Of a DNA stretch of 64,000 bases, positions 7,187 through 15,701 are shown piece after piece. Location of the stretch: contig NZ_QPLT01000019.1 of the NCBI RefSeq assembly GCF_003666015.1, positions 1-64,000 on the forward strand, in the 5' to 3' direction. The notes beneath the pieces are model-generated. The model was not told where the DNA came from. It made no database searches and worked only from the letters and a program-made list of their open reading frames with translations. The position numbers and the translations under genes were made by a program. Source of the DNA: Halorubrum sp. Atlit-26R (GTDB taxonomy: Archaea > Halobacteriota > Halobacteria > Halobacteriales > Haloferacaceae). The number at the start of each line of letters is the position of its first letter. The stretch's first letter is position 1.

Positions 7187-8215
7187 ATGATCCGTGATGC
7201 TCGCGTCCTCCGCGCCGGGTTCGTCCCTCGAGAAGTCGAGCATCGCGACGCCGAAGTCAACCACCTCTCGAGCGTTCTTGAACCGATCACGAACGGAGAG
7301 CCAGCTAACACGGCTATCGTCACCGGTCCGAGCGGTGTCGGTAAAACCTGTGTCTCGAAGTTTGTTACCGAACGGCTCCGCGAGGAAGTGCTCGACGTCG
7401 AGGCCACCTACGTCAACTGCTGGCGAAACTACAGCCGCTTCCGAACGCTGTACCAGATCCTCGACGACATCGGCGCGACGATAGACATCCATCGCCAGTC
7501 GACACCCCACGACGAGCTCATTGACCGGCTCCAACAGTACGACGGCCCGCGAACTGTCGTCATTCTCGACGAGGTCGATCAACTCGAAGATCCGAGTCTC
7601 ATCTACGACCTCCACAGTATGGAGCAGTTCGCGGTGATCTGTATCGCGAACAAAGAAGAAGAACTGTTCAGCCGCGTCGACGACCGGCTTGTGAGTCGCC
7701 TACGCTCCAGCGAACACGTCCGGATGGACAAGTACCACGACGAGCAGCTGTACGATATCCTGAGTGCGCGGGCAAAGTGGGGCCTCGAAGAGGATGTCAT
7801 CACCGACGATCAGCTCTATCAGATCGGTGATGCCGCTGCTGGTGATGCTCGGCTGGCTATCGGGATGCTCCGGAGCGCAGCCAGCACAGCTGACCGCGAA
7901 AATTGCGAGGAGATCACCAACGACATGCTCCTAGACGCTGCTGAAGATGCTCGGGCTCAAATTAAGCAGAAGAGCCTGGACTCACTCACGCCGCATCAGC
8001 GAGTCGTCTACGATATTGTTCGCGACCACGGCCCGATCGGGCCGAGCGAGATCCACGAGCGCTATACCGAGGACGTCGATGACCCACGGACGAAGCGGAC
8101 TATCCGCACGTACCTCTCGAAGATGGCCCAGTACAACCTCCTCGAGGCGAAAGGAACGAGTCGGGACCGAGAGTACTCACTCGTCGATTCGGCAGCTGCG
8201 TCGCCGGTCTCGTAA
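7187..8215 (+). CDS. orc: Orc1/Cdc6 family replication initiator
   Basis: 342 residues: AAA+ ATPase with Walker A GPSGVGKT (47-54), Walker B VVILDEVD (about 125-132), a sensor region around CIANKEEELFSRVDDRLVSR, a lid, and a C-terminal winged helix (PIGPSEIHERY). Members bind origin repeats and load MCM. It is shorter than the Orc at 18470-19924 and belongs to the divergent plasmid-type subgroup. No clear repeat array surrounds it, so its origin is either elsewhere or it serves another role. It lies just before a GC-rich block. Confidence 0.9.
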   Translation: MIRDARVLRAGFVPREVEHRDAEVNHLSSVLEPITNGEPANTAIVTGPSGVGKTCVSKFVTERLREEVLDVEATYVNCWRNYSRFRTLYQILDDIGATIDIHRQSTPHDELIDRLQQYDGPRTVVILDEVDQLEDPSLIYDLHSMEQFAVICIANKEEELFSRVDDRLVSRLRSSEHVRMDKYHDEQLYDILSARAKWGLEEDVITDDQLYQIGDAAAGDARLAIGMLRSAASTADRENCEEITNDMLLDAAEDARAQIKQKSLDSLTPHQRVVYDIVRDHGPIGPSEIHERYTEDVDDPRTKRTIRTYLSKMAQYNLLEAKGTSRDREYSLVDSAAASPVS

Positions 8216-8341
8216 GTCGACGGGCGAGCCGCGGACCTCCGCATCGACCGCGTCGCGGTCCCGAGGCGAGACTGGGACCGACTCGTCGACTCGTTCGGCG
8301 GTGCCAGCCTCCTAGTTGCGTGCGGCGGCCGTCAGGGGAAT

Positions 8342-9325
8342 TCACAGCGAGATGTCCGTCCCGTCCCCCGCCGCCACGGCCTCTCGGTAAACGGTCTCGC
8401 CGGCCGCAGCGTCCAGCGTCGCGGACCCGACGCTGACGACCACCACGACCCCGTCGGGTGACTCGCGGACGTACCCGTCTGCGAGGGGAACGCCGAGTTC
8501 GACCAAGTCGTCCGCGTCGAGGTCGCTCGCAAGGAGGTCGCCGGTCTCGGCGACCTCCGCTGGTACGTCGGCGAACGTCCGTTCCGCGCGCTCGAGGACG
8601 CGAGGGTCGATCTCCTGCATCTCCGCCGTGAACGCGCCGACGGCGACGACGAGACTCCCCGCTTCGAGCGCGTCGGACGGAAAGACGGGCTCGGTTGCGG
8701 TCGTCGCGGTCACGACGACGTCGGCCCCCTCGACGGCCGCCCGGGAAGTGTCGACCGCGCGCGCCGGGATCCCCTCCGCGCTCAGGTCCGCGGCGCACGC
8801 GGTCCGCGAGTCGCTCGGCGAGTGGATCCGAACGTCCGAGAGCGCCGCGACGGTCGCGATGGCCCGGGTCTGCCAGCGTGCCTGCGTGCCCGCGCCAAGA
8901 ACGCCGAGCGTGAGGTCCTCGCCGTCCGGGTCTGGGGCCAGTTTCCGAACCGAGACCGCCCCGATACAGCCCGTCCGGGCGTTGGTGATCGTCGTCCCCG
9001 CCATGAACGCCTTCGGGAGGCCTGTCCGGGCGTCCGTGAGCGCGATCTGGGCGTTGACCGTCGGAAGCCCCCGCTCCGGGTTCCCCTCGTGGACGCCAAC
9101 GAGCTTCGTCGCGTAGTGGTCCGCGCCGTGGACGTACGCCGGCATCGCGATCCCGGTTCCGGCGGAATCGTCGCCGTCGAGACCCGCACCGACCGGAAAG
9201 TGCGGTCGCGGGGGCCGCTCGACCTCGCCGGCGGCCTGTTTCACCAACGCGTCGTCCACCACGTCGACGAGCGCCGCCAGATCGAGGTTCCGTTCGACCT
9301 CCGTCGCGGAGAGTACGAGCACCAT
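8342..9325 (-). CDS. Ornithine cyclodeaminase / mu-crystallin family dehydrogenase
   Basis: 327 residues. N-terminal dimerisation/substrate region, then a Rossmann fold with GVLGAGTQARWQ (about 142-153) and the conserved K and R of the active site (YATKLVGVHEGN; TTITNARTG). Family members use NAD(P) to deaminate ornithine to proline, to act as alanine dehydrogenase, or to reduce ketimines; the exact substrate cannot be told. Divergent from, and 82 bp from, an amino-acid oxidase gene, so a joint role in amino-acid catabolism is likely. Very GC-rich codon use compared with flanking genes. Confidence 0.88.
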   Translation of the reverse strand: MVLVLSATEVERNLDLAALVDVVDDALVKQAAGEVERPPRPHFPVGAGLDGDDSAGTGIAMPAYVHGADHYATKLVGVHEGNPERGLPTVNAQIALTDARTGLPKAFMAGTTITNARTGCIGAVSVRKLAPDPDGEDLTLGVLGAGTQARWQTRAIATVAALSDVRIHSPSDSRTACAADLSAEGIPARAVDTSRAAVEGADVVVTATTATEPVFPSDALEAGSLVVAVGAFTAEMQEIDPRVLERAERTFADVPAEVAETGDLLASDLDADDLVELGVPLADGYVRESPDGVVVVVSVGSATLDAAAGETVYREAVAAGDGTDISL

Positions 9326-9407
9326 GTCCGAGGCGTCGCTCCCCGGTGACTTAGACTGCTCGTCGACCCGGCCGGTGTCATACGCTTATTTCTCGAGGGG
9401 TCGATCG

Positions 9408-10580
9408 ATGGCTATGGACGCACTCGTCGTCGGCGGGGGGATCATCGGCCTCGCCGCCGCACACTCGCTCGCTGACCGCGGCGTGGACGTGACGCTCGTC
9501 GAGAAGGGATCGCTGGGGAACGCGAGCACCGCTCGCTCGGCCGGCGGGATCCGGTCGCAGTTCTCCACGCGTGTGAACGTCGAACTGTCGCTCGCCAGCA
9601 AGGCGGTCTGGAACTCGTTTAAGCAGCGCTTCGGTGTGGACATCGGGCTCCGGAAGAACGGCTACCTGTTTCTCGCGCGGACCGACGAGACCGCAGAGCG
9701 GTTCCGCGAGAACGTCGACATGCAGCGCGAGCTCGGCGCGGAGAGCGAACTGCTCACGCCCGCGGAGGCGACCGAGCATTGTCCAGGACTCGATCCCGAC
9801 CCCTTCGTCGCGGCGACGTACAACCCCGACGACGGGATCGCCGACCCGAACCTCGCCGTACAGGGATACGCCGAGGCCGCCCGCGAGCGCGGCGTCGACA
9901 TCCGGACGAGGACAGCCGTCACGGCCCTCCACCGCGAGGGCGGTCGCGTCGTCGGCGCGGACATTCGGGCGGTCGGCGCGGACGAAGCCGAGCGCCACGA
10001 GGTCGACTGCGTCGTGAACGCGGCAGGCGCGTGGGCCGCCGCAATCGGCGAGATGACCGGCGTGGACCTCCCGATCGCGCCCCGGCGGCGACAGATCGCC
10101 GTAGTCGACCCATCACCGCCGGTGCCCGAGTCGGTGCCGCTGACGATCGACCTCGAGACGGGGTCGTACTTCCGGCCCGAGCGGGACGGAGTGGCGCTCG
10201 TTGGCGGCCACTTCGACGAGGACGACCCCGATCGAGACCCCGACGCCTACGACGAGGGGATGGACGTCGAGTGGGCGGCACGCGCGGTCGAGCACGCCGC
10301 CGCGTACACCGAGTACTTCGGGCTCGATAGCCGGATCAAACGCGGCTGGGCCGGGCTGTACGCGGTCACGCCCGACCACCACCCGGTCGTCGAGGAGACG
10401 GTCCCCGGTTTCGTGACCGTCGCCGGGTTCTCCGGACACGGGTTCCAGCACGCGCCCGCCTCCGGACGGATCGCCGCCGACCTCGTCGTCGATGGGGAAA
10501 CGGATCTCCTTGACGCCTCGTCGCTTTCGGCCGATCGGTTCGAGCGCGGCGAAACCCTCACCGAGCGAAGCGTCGCCTGA
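9408..10580 (+). CDS. FAD-dependent amino-acid oxidase / dehydrogenase (DAO family)
   Basis: 390 residues from the ATG at 9408. TACGCTTATTTC about 25 bp upstream fits a leaderless start. The N terminus MAMDALVVGGGIIGLAAAHSL is a dinucleotide-binding GxGxxG motif, followed by the DAO-type SARSAGGIRSQF region and a C-terminal GLYAVTPDHHPVVEE / GFSGHGFQHAP signature typical of the glycine-oxidase/sarcosine-oxidase group. It probably oxidises an amino or imino acid using FAD. Paired divergently with an ornithine-cyclodeaminase family gene; both share high GC, suggesting they were acquired together. Confidence 0.88.
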   Translation: MAMDALVVGGGIIGLAAAHSLADRGVDVTLVEKGSLGNASTARSAGGIRSQFSTRVNVELSLASKAVWNSFKQRFGVDIGLRKNGYLFLARTDETAERFRENVDMQRELGAESELLTPAEATEHCPGLDPDPFVAATYNPDDGIADPNLAVQGYAEAARERGVDIRTRTAVTALHREGGRVVGADIRAVGADEAERHEVDCVVNAAGAWAAAIGEMTGVDLPIAPRRRQIAVVDPSPPVPESVPLTIDLETGSYFRPERDGVALVGGHFDEDDPDRDPDAYDEGMDVEWAARAVEHAAAYTEYFGLDSRIKRGWAGLYAVTPDHHPVVEETVPGFVTVAGFSGHGFQHAPASGRIAADLVVDGETDLLDASSLSADRFERGETLTERSVA

Positions 10581-10750
10581 CCGACCAAGGGACGATCACG
10601 GGGGTAAGTCGACTTCGGAAACGGCCTCGGAAACGGCCGCGCAGTCCGAATATCCGGTGACTGAGTTCGAATGAGCGCTCGGTCGATTCATTTCTGGAAA
10701 CCCGGAAGCGCCGCGCCGGCGCTTATTGAGACGGTGAACGGGTATCGGGT

Positions 10751-11695
10751 ATGGGAGACCACGCAACATCGAACCGATTGGCGGTGGACCAGCCGACACG
10801 GGGCGCAGACCGCAATCGATCCCTTGCTGACCAAGCCGATCCGGCTACGGACGAGATGCTGTTGCCGTCACTCAACGACGGCATCACGCTGCTCGATGTC
10901 GAGGGAGGCCGCGGCGTCCCGATCCTACAGTCGCTCGTGCTCGACCATCTCCTCCTACACGACGGGCCCGCCTTCTGGGTCGACGCAAACGGCCACGCGA
11001 CAACGACCACACTCGCTCAGATCGCGCCCAGCCAACGGTTGCTCAACCGAATCCACGTCGCCCGCGGATTTACCGCCTACCAGCACTACGGCGCCGTCTG
11101 TGATCTCCCGACGGCAGTGAACAAGTCGATCCAGATGTCCACCACCGACGCCAGGGCAGCCGGTCGAGGGGAACCGAGTCGTGACGAGGACACGTCGCCC
11201 CACACACCCGCCCTCATCGTCGCGCCGGCCGTCGACACCCAGTACCGCGACGACGATACCCTTGGCGAGACCCACGCGAAAACCCTCCAAGCCCGTGCCC
11301 TTGCCCGGTTAGCGACCTACGCCGAGGGGTACGACATCCCGGTGCTCGTTACGCGGAACGAACGAAACGAATTCACCGAGTCAGTCGCGACGGTCGCCGA
11401 CCACCACCTGGAGTGTGAGCAGACGCGGATGGGGCCACGGGTCATCGGCGAAGACTTCGAGACGCTCGTCTATCCCGTCGACGACGGCGCGTACTACCAG
11501 ACCACGTTCGCGTACTGGCGGCAGCTGCTCGCGGCACGCGCCACGCAGGTCGGCGTGGAGCCGACGACGCCGGCGCCGTCGACGTCGACCCCGGAGGGTG
11601 TCGGGACGGGCGTCACAGCTGATGGTGAAACGGTGGCGACCACCGCGGATCCCTTGCTCGATGCGTGGACTGCGACCGGGACAGGAGGCCGATAG
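10751..11695 (+). CDS. RecA/RadA-fold protein lacking Walker A, polymerase cluster
   Basis: 314 residues. Around residues 45-130 the sequence follows a RecA/RadA-like core (GITLLDVEGGRGVPILQSLV; FWVDANGHATTTTL; RIHVARGFTAYQ). Where the ATP-binding GxxGxGKT should be, it has EGGRGVPIL with no Lys, so ATP hydrolysis is unlikely. The last ~60 residues are low complexity (PTTPAPSTSTPEG). It heads a cluster with a DUF8156-like gene, an exonuclease and a PolB, resembling in layout other cassettes that pair an inactive RecA-like protein with a polymerase. The cluster is split here by a TnpB element that starts 3 bp after the stop codon. Confidence 0.65.
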   Translation: MGDHATSNRLAVDQPTRGADRNRSLADQADPATDEMLLPSLNDGITLLDVEGGRGVPILQSLVLDHLLLHDGPAFWVDANGHATTTTLAQIAPSQRLLNRIHVARGFTAYQHYGAVCDLPTAVNKSIQMSTTDARAAGRGEPSRDEDTSPHTPALIVAPAVDTQYRDDDTLGETHAKTLQARALARLATYAEGYDIPVLVTRNERNEFTESVATVADHHLECEQTRMGPRVIGEDFETLVYPVDDGAYYQTTFAYWRQLLAARATQVGVEPTTPAPSTSTPEGVGTGVTADGETVATTADPLLDAWTATGTGGR

Positions 11696-11698
11696 CGG

Positions 11699-11784
11699 TG
11701 ACATCCTCATCCGCCGAAAACGGCGGGGCTTCCAACACGGTTGGATTCCGGCCCTGCCGCCAACGTGGCAAGCCCGGAGAGGTT
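11699..11784 (-). ncRNA. Right end / probable reRNA (omega RNA) 3' region
   Basis: Minus-strand sequence after the tnpB stop holds a stem (CCCCGCCGTTTTCGGCGG) followed by ATGAGGATGTCACC, the conserved right-end pattern seen also at 30271-30316, 34652, 38008 and 38797. In TnpB systems this region is the scaffold of the guide RNA and the adjacent host DNA is the guide. Here the guide would be the 3' end of the gene at 10751-11695. Confidence 0.5.
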
Positions 11785-13008
11785 TCAGTCCGTAAACGCC
11801 GTGAGTCTCATCTGCGAGGATTCCTCGCTCGTCTCACGGTGGACTGTGGCGCTGTCACGGGCGCTCCCATCCCGAGGCGAGTCATTGCCTGTCGGTTCCC
11901 AAGACAGGCTCTCTCCCCACGGGTCAACGCGGCCAGCGATATTCGCCGCCGCGTTCAGATCGGCGTGGAACACTGTTATGTGGCAATCGTTGTTCTGGCA
12001 CCGAAAGTCGTCGCCGTCCCGGGTTCCGATGTGGCGGCAGGCGTGGCACGTTTGCGACGTGTAGGCGGCGTTGATGTACTCGACCGGGATACCGGCGTCT
12101 CGGGCTTTATCCTCGATACGACCCTGTACTCGAGCGAACGCCCAGGCGTGGAGTCGTCGGTTCATCCACTTGCCATAGTCCAGCGATTCGCGGATGTAGG
12201 TCAGGTTCTCCATGACGACTACGGGGTTCTCGAACCCACGGGCATACTCGATAGCCTGCCGAGACACCTTCTCGACAATATCAGTGAGCGCGTTCTGGTA
12301 GTAGTCGAAGCGCTCGTCGATCCGCCACTCAGCGGCCTCACGCTTTTGGAGCCGCTGGAGCGTCGTGTGCATCTCTTTCCGCAGACGTCGCGCTCGATTG
12401 CCACTGACGATAATCGGCTCCCGTGGCACGTCGCGTTTCAGGGCACAGCCCGTAATCAACGCGCTCTCACCAACGTCGAAGCCGATGTACGTCGGTTCTG
12501 TATAGTCCGAATTGGTCTGTTCGACCTCGTACTCGACGGTGACGTGCAACTCCCACGACGTTCGGTGTCGCTGGAGTTGGATTTCACCGGGTTCTGCCCC
12601 ATCGCCGGTCAACAGATCGTTCCACAGCGACTCCTGCTCGGGATTGATACGCAGTGGAATCCAGAAATTCGTCCCGCGACCGGGTTGGGGAACCTGCCAC
12701 ACGTAGCCATGCTCACGCTCGTCGGAGTAGTCGAATTTCGCGGCACGGTTAACAAGTCGAAGCGGATGCTCGTCGTCCAACTCCGAAGCGTTGTATGTGT
12801 CCCGAAGTTTGGGGACGTAGGACTTGAGCGCGTCTTTGGCTTGATACGGGAGGTCGTAGGGTGTCACAATATCGTTGACCGCAGACATTGTTTCAGCCCT
12901 GGCGTCGAAGGCGTCGTGCAGTGCCTCACGATATGTGTCCAGCAGACGCGACAGGCGTTGCTCTTTGCCTGCTGTGGGTGGCACGAGCGTAGCCTGAAGC
13001 GTTTTCAT
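11785..13008 (-). CDS. tnpB: TnpB RNA-guided nuclease (RuvC)
   Basis: 407 residues from the ATG at 13008; a GTG five codons upstream is possible, but a TATA-like box near 13030 favours the ATG. RuvC residues are in place: Asp178 (GFDVGESALITG), Glu267 (VVVMENLTYIRES), Asp350 (HADLNAAANIAG). A zinc finger CxxC...CxxxxC (CHAC, then CQNNDC) lies between the last two. It is therefore likely active. TnpB is an RNA-guided DNA nuclease that cuts the donor joint and favours element retention. It is closer to the tnpB at 28982-30241 (both have the YIRE.(M/L)DYG.(W/Y)MNRRLH block) than to the one at 22795-24045. Confidence 0.93.
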   Translation of the reverse strand: MKTLQATLVPPTAGKEQRLSRLLDTYREALHDAFDARAETMSAVNDIVTPYDLPYQAKDALKSYVPKLRDTYNASELDDEHPLRLVNRAAKFDYSDEREHGYVWQVPQPGRGTNFWIPLRINPEQESLWNDLLTGDGAEPGEIQLQRHRTSWELHVTVEYEVEQTNSDYTEPTYIGFDVGESALITGCALKRDVPREPIIVSGNRARRLRKEMHTTLQRLQKREAAEWRIDERFDYYQNALTDIVEKVSRQAIEYARGFENPVVVMENLTYIRESLDYGKWMNRRLHAWAFARVQGRIEDKARDAGIPVEYINAAYTSQTCHACRHIGTRDGDDFRCQNNDCHITVFHADLNAAANIAGRVDPWGESLSWEPTGNDSPRDGSARDSATVHRETSEESSQMRLTAFTD

Positions 13009-13078
13009 CACCGGCTCAGACACACGAATAAGTACACACTATACACACTTATGCGCATCGAACACACAGAACGTGGTG

Positions 13079-13207
13079 ATGATACGGAAGAACATCACCA
13101 TCACGGAAGAGCAGGCCGAGTGGATAGACGAGAATCACATCAACCTATCGAGCCTCGTCAGAGAGTGTATCGACACAAAACGAGGGGAATCGGGCAATGT
13201 CGACTAA
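13079..13207 (+). CDS. Ribbon-helix-helix-like small protein divergent from tnpB
   Basis: 42 residues (MIRKNITITEEQAEWIDENH...), with a short beta strand then two helices as in CopG/Arc-type DNA-binding proteins (ITITEEQAEWI...NLSSLVRECI). The intergenic region between it and tnpB holds promoters for both (repeated TACACACT/TATACACAC). It may repress the tnpB promoter. Similar short RHH genes are often seen beside haloarchaeal tnpB genes. Family assignment is by pattern only. Confidence 0.55.
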   Translation: MIRKNITITEEQAEWIDENHINLSSLVRECIDTKRGESGNVD

Positions 13208-13227
13208 CGGCAGCTGCGTCTGAGAGT

Positions 13228-13268
13228 GACACGACTCCCGCCTGTCCTGAAGGCTGGGATTCCCTTAC
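13228..13268 (-). repeat. Second right-end-like stem beside the TnpB element
   Basis: Minus strand reads GGGAATCCCAGCCTTCAGGAC then AGGCGGGAGTCG, a pattern like other TnpB right ends but on the left side of this element. It may be an older right end into which the present element inserted, repeating the RE-next-to-LE layout at 1-172. Confidence 0.4.
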
Positions 13269-13277
13269 TGTCTAAAG

Positions 13278-13595
13278 ATGGGACGCACAAACCCAACCTA
13301 CCGGGATGCGCTCCGGGGCATCGAAGAGCGCTGGGCGGAGTTCCGGCGGGCACTGCGGCGTCGCGACCAGCCGCGCTTCGACCAGCTGTTCGAGTACGCC
13401 CGCGAGCACGCCGACGCGAGCGGGCTGTTGAACCACCAGAACCCGCTGCTACCGGCGCTGTTCAGCATCGATCTCGAACAGGAGGCTAAATTGGAAGACC
13501 ACGAGGAACGCCTCGAAGCGCTCGAACGCCGGCTCAACGAACAGAGCACCGATGAGCAGTTCCCCGATAAAGAAGCCAGCGAGGCACCTGAATGA
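13278..13595 (+). CDS. DUF8156-like coiled-coil protein of the polymerase cluster
   Basis: 105 residues: an N-terminal region (NPTYRDALRGIEERWAEFRRALRRRDQPRFDQLFEYAREHADASG) then a heptad-like stretch (EQEAKLEDHEERLEALERRLNEQ), which should form a coiled coil. Family knowledge: small proteins of this type are regularly found beside the haloarchaeal RecA-like/PolB genes. It overlaps the next gene by four bases (ATGA at 13592-13595), so the two are translated together. Its role may be to bridge partner proteins; this is inference. Confidence 0.65.
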   Translation: MGRTNPTYRDALRGIEERWAEFRRALRRRDQPRFDQLFEYAREHADASGLLNHQNPLLPALFSIDLEQEAKLEDHEERLEALERRLNEQSTDEQFPDKEASEAPE

Positions 13596-14215
13596 GTGCA
13601 CTCGCCACGATTGCGTTCGACATCGAGACGACAGGGTTTTCGACGACTGACCAGCTGACCGTCGTCGGCTTCGATGCTGAGATCGGCTCGAGAGTGTTCC
13701 TCAATACAGCCGGGAGTGCGTGTGCCTCAGATATCGAACAGCACGTGAACGACTATCTCACTACGCCAGTGACGCTCTCTGTTCACGACGATGAGGACAC
13801 GCTGTTGGACGCCGTCCAGACGTTCGTCGACGCCACGATCGCACAGCGAGACGTCAAACTCGTAGCCTATAACGGGGAAACTTGGAAAGGCGGATTCGAT
13901 CTGCCGTTTCTTCGAGCGCGGTTGAGTCATCACGGACGCGAGTGGCCGTTCGCCGAGCTGCCGTACATCGACGTGATGGAGATCTTCTCCTCACGGTTCA
14001 ATACGAGTGAGAACAACCTCACTGGAGTGTATGACGAGCTCGTGGCTTCCGGCCACGGTACAGACGATCCATTTGAAGAAAGTAGCGAAGCGGTCAACGC
14101 GTGGCAGACAAGCGATTTCGAAGCGGTCGTACTCCACAACATCGCCGATATTCGACGTACACGAGCGCTGATGGCCGTTGCGGAACGGTACTGCTCAAAA
14201 TCAGACTTTCGATGA
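13592..14215 (+). CDS. Stand-alone DEDD 3'-5' exonuclease (PolB exonuclease-like)
   Basis: 207 residues. ExoI is FDIETTGF (about 8-15), ExoII is YNGETWKGGFDLPFL (about 91-105), and ExoIII region is YIDVMEIFSS with a later HNIADIRRTRAL. These are the proofreading motifs of B-family polymerases or DnaQ-like nucleases, but no polymerase domain follows. The neighbouring PolB (15702-17852) has lost these same motifs, so this protein may supply proofreading in trans. Co-translated with the DUF8156-like gene. Its 3' end is 78 bp from a convergent gene. Confidence 0.8.
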   Translation: MSALATIAFDIETTGFSTTDQLTVVGFDAEIGSRVFLNTAGSACASDIEQHVNDYLTTPVTLSVHDDEDTLLDAVQTFVDATIAQRDVKLVAYNGETWKGGFDLPFLRARLSHHGREWPFAELPYIDVMEIFSSRFNTSENNLTGVYDELVASGHGTDDPFEESSEAVNAWQTSDFEAVVLHNIADIRRTRALMAVAERYCSKSDFR

Positions 14216-14293
14216 AATCGCTCGATCCGGTGATGGGTAGCCAGTGACTCGATCAACGTGGCGTCCTCCTTGTCGTGAACGGTGAGAAAGATA

Positions 14294-14776
14294 TCACGGT
14301 GGGTTTTCTGCGTCGTTGACCCCTTCGAATGTTCCATTCGTGTAGGCGTATCGCCACCGTTGGAGAATCGCGCGCGTCACAAGGCTGGTCTCAGACACAG
14401 CAATACAGGATGGGTCAACGGGACGGCTCGGCGCATCAGGGGGTGGATGGAAGTGTCTGCGCGGCGCGTCAGGTTTCGGGTGACAGTCGAACCGAAAATT
14501 CCGGTCTCGGGCATCTGTGTAGTGTGCGGCGTAGTTCCCGGTGAGGCTCCATCGGACGTCTATCCGCGCAGTTGACGCCGCTCCGACCCCGTCGGAGAGT
14601 TCAACCGAGAGTGTTTGTGGATTCAGCGGGTCGTCCAATGACGCGGTCCGGACCAGCGGCTCAAGGTCCACGAACAGGTCTCGTATCTCCCGTAATGCCC
14701 CGGCGTCGATGGGGCCAAACACCTCAGACTGCTCGTCTGGCTGAATATGGTGAGTGGGGTCTCCGTCGTCGGTCAT
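14294..14776 (-). CDS. TumE-like (DUF6516-type) putative toxin
   Basis: 160 residues. The centre (ARIDVRWSLTGNYAAHYTDARDRNFRFDCHPKPDAPRRHFHPP) follows the pattern of TumE/DUF6516 proteins: a strand, Y-H, then F-R-x-D-x-H and an H-x-H near the end. Those proteins pair with an HTH partner as toxin-antitoxin modules. Here the partner is the upstream HTH gene, with a 4-bp ATGA overlap. The toxin assignment is inference from pattern and layout. The pair lies antisense inside the polymerase cluster. Confidence 0.5.
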   Translation of the reverse strand: MTDDGDPTHHIQPDEQSEVFGPIDAGALREIRDLFVDLEPLVRTASLDDPLNPQTLSVELSDGVGAASTARIDVRWSLTGNYAAHYTDARDRNFRFDCHPKPDAPRRHFHPPPDAPSRPVDPSCIAVSETSLVTRAILQRWRYAYTNGTFEGVNDAENPP

Positions 14777-15384
14777 ACGACGATGGATGTATCGCCATTA
14801 CCATCGTCGTCTGTGTCCGTGCCAGTGAGGTGACCAGTTTGACTCACTTCACCGATCGCGAGTGTTGCCTGTGCGAGCGCGAGGTTACGTCGCGTCGTTT
14901 GCCATTCTGTGAGGAGCGCACCGTGGTCGCTGTCGGCGTCGCCGATATTCAGTTCTCGGGCGAATTCCTCGGGTGAATCAACACCATATTCCTCGCGCCA
15001 CGCCTGTATTTGCGCCTTCATATCAGCGATGCCGGACGCGATCTCTTCGGGCGTCCGTTCCGCGAGGAGCGACTGGGCGTGTTCAGTGACGATAGCCGTT
15101 TCCGACCGTCGGTAGTGCGTCGTCTGACCATCCTGAGACGTCGTTACCTCACCAGCGCTCTCGAGCGTTCGCAGGTGCTTTCGCGCCGTGGTCGATGAGA
15201 CGCGGGCACGCTCGGCAACCTGTGCTGCAGACAGCGGATCGTACACACGAGAGATGACTTCGTACACTCGTTCAAATGGCGTCGTCTCCTCGATCCATTC
15301 CTCTTCGACGACGTCGTTCACGTCACGGTGTTCAGTACCACCATCCGAGCTCACTCGGTGGGGTAGGGACGGCTCTTCGGACAT
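14773..15384 (-). CDS. Winged-helix regulator (DUF7342-like), probable antitoxin
   Basis: 203 residues from the ATG at 15384. Residues ~40-95 form a winged HTH (DPLSAAQVAERARVSSTTARKHLRTLESAGEV), then a helical region (PEEIASGIADMKAQIQAWREEYGVDSPEEFARELN) typical of the haloarchaeal DUF7342 group. Overlaps the TumE-like gene by 4 bp, so they form an operon. A 42-bp inverted repeat at 15477-15518 lies about 93 bp upstream and could be its operator; the same repeat occurs near other modules. Confidence 0.65.
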   Translation of the reverse strand: MSEEPSLPHRVSSDGGTEHRDVNDVVEEEWIEETTPFERVYEVISRVYDPLSAAQVAERARVSSTTARKHLRTLESAGEVTTSQDGQTTHYRRSETAIVTEHAQSLLAERTPEEIASGIADMKAQIQAWREEYGVDSPEEFARELNIGDADSDHGALLTEWQTTRRNLALAQATLAIGEVSQTGHLTGTDTDDDGNGDTSIVV

Positions 15385-15476
15385 TATGTGCCAACCAACG
15401 GGAGAGCGGTATAATAATCTGTGGGGTATTATATTGATCACCAAATCTTGGATATGGAGGACTGTCCACAGCAGTT

Positions 15477-15518
15477 TTAACCAACAGCGATCTGTAGGAC
15501 GGTTGTTCTGTTGGTTAA
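15477..15518. repeat. 41-42 bp inverted repeat, copy 1
   Basis: TTAACCAACAG and CTGTTGGTTAA face each other over a 20-bp spacer. Four further copies have the same arms and almost the same total length (21063, 21652, 25293, 57613). It lies between the divergent HTH gene (start 15384) and polB (start 15702). Confidence 0.8.
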
Positions 15519-15701
15519 CACGCTACCGGATGTTCAGTTAACAAACCCAGAAACGATTCTGGAAGTGGGGTTAACAGAGCGAACCCGCGAGAGTACGCTG
15601 TTTCTGTCAAGGCGATCTACATTCCATGAAATCCGGAACAGACACGCCGGCGATTATGCGAGACTCCGGTATAGAGACGGGAAGGTGGGTGACTTACGAA
15701 A

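Larger units (their letters stand above)
11699..13275 (-). mobile_element. TnpB element with divergent ribbon-helix-helix gene
   Basis: The element sits exactly between the TAG of one cluster gene (11693-11695) and the ATG of the next (13278). Its right end is the hairpin at 11699-11750, after the minus-strand tnpB. At the other side a second right-end-like hairpin (13228-13268) is found. There is no tnpA, so it depends on a transposase in trans (IS1341-type). A 42-aa RHH-like gene (13079-13207) is divergent from tnpB. Exact outer limits are inferred from hairpins and neighbouring genes. Confidence 0.65.

Noticed and set aside
11665-13275. A 536-codon plus-strand frame across the TnpB element
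   Set aside because: It is the antisense of tnpB, whose RuvC and zinc-finger motifs are intact on the minus strand.
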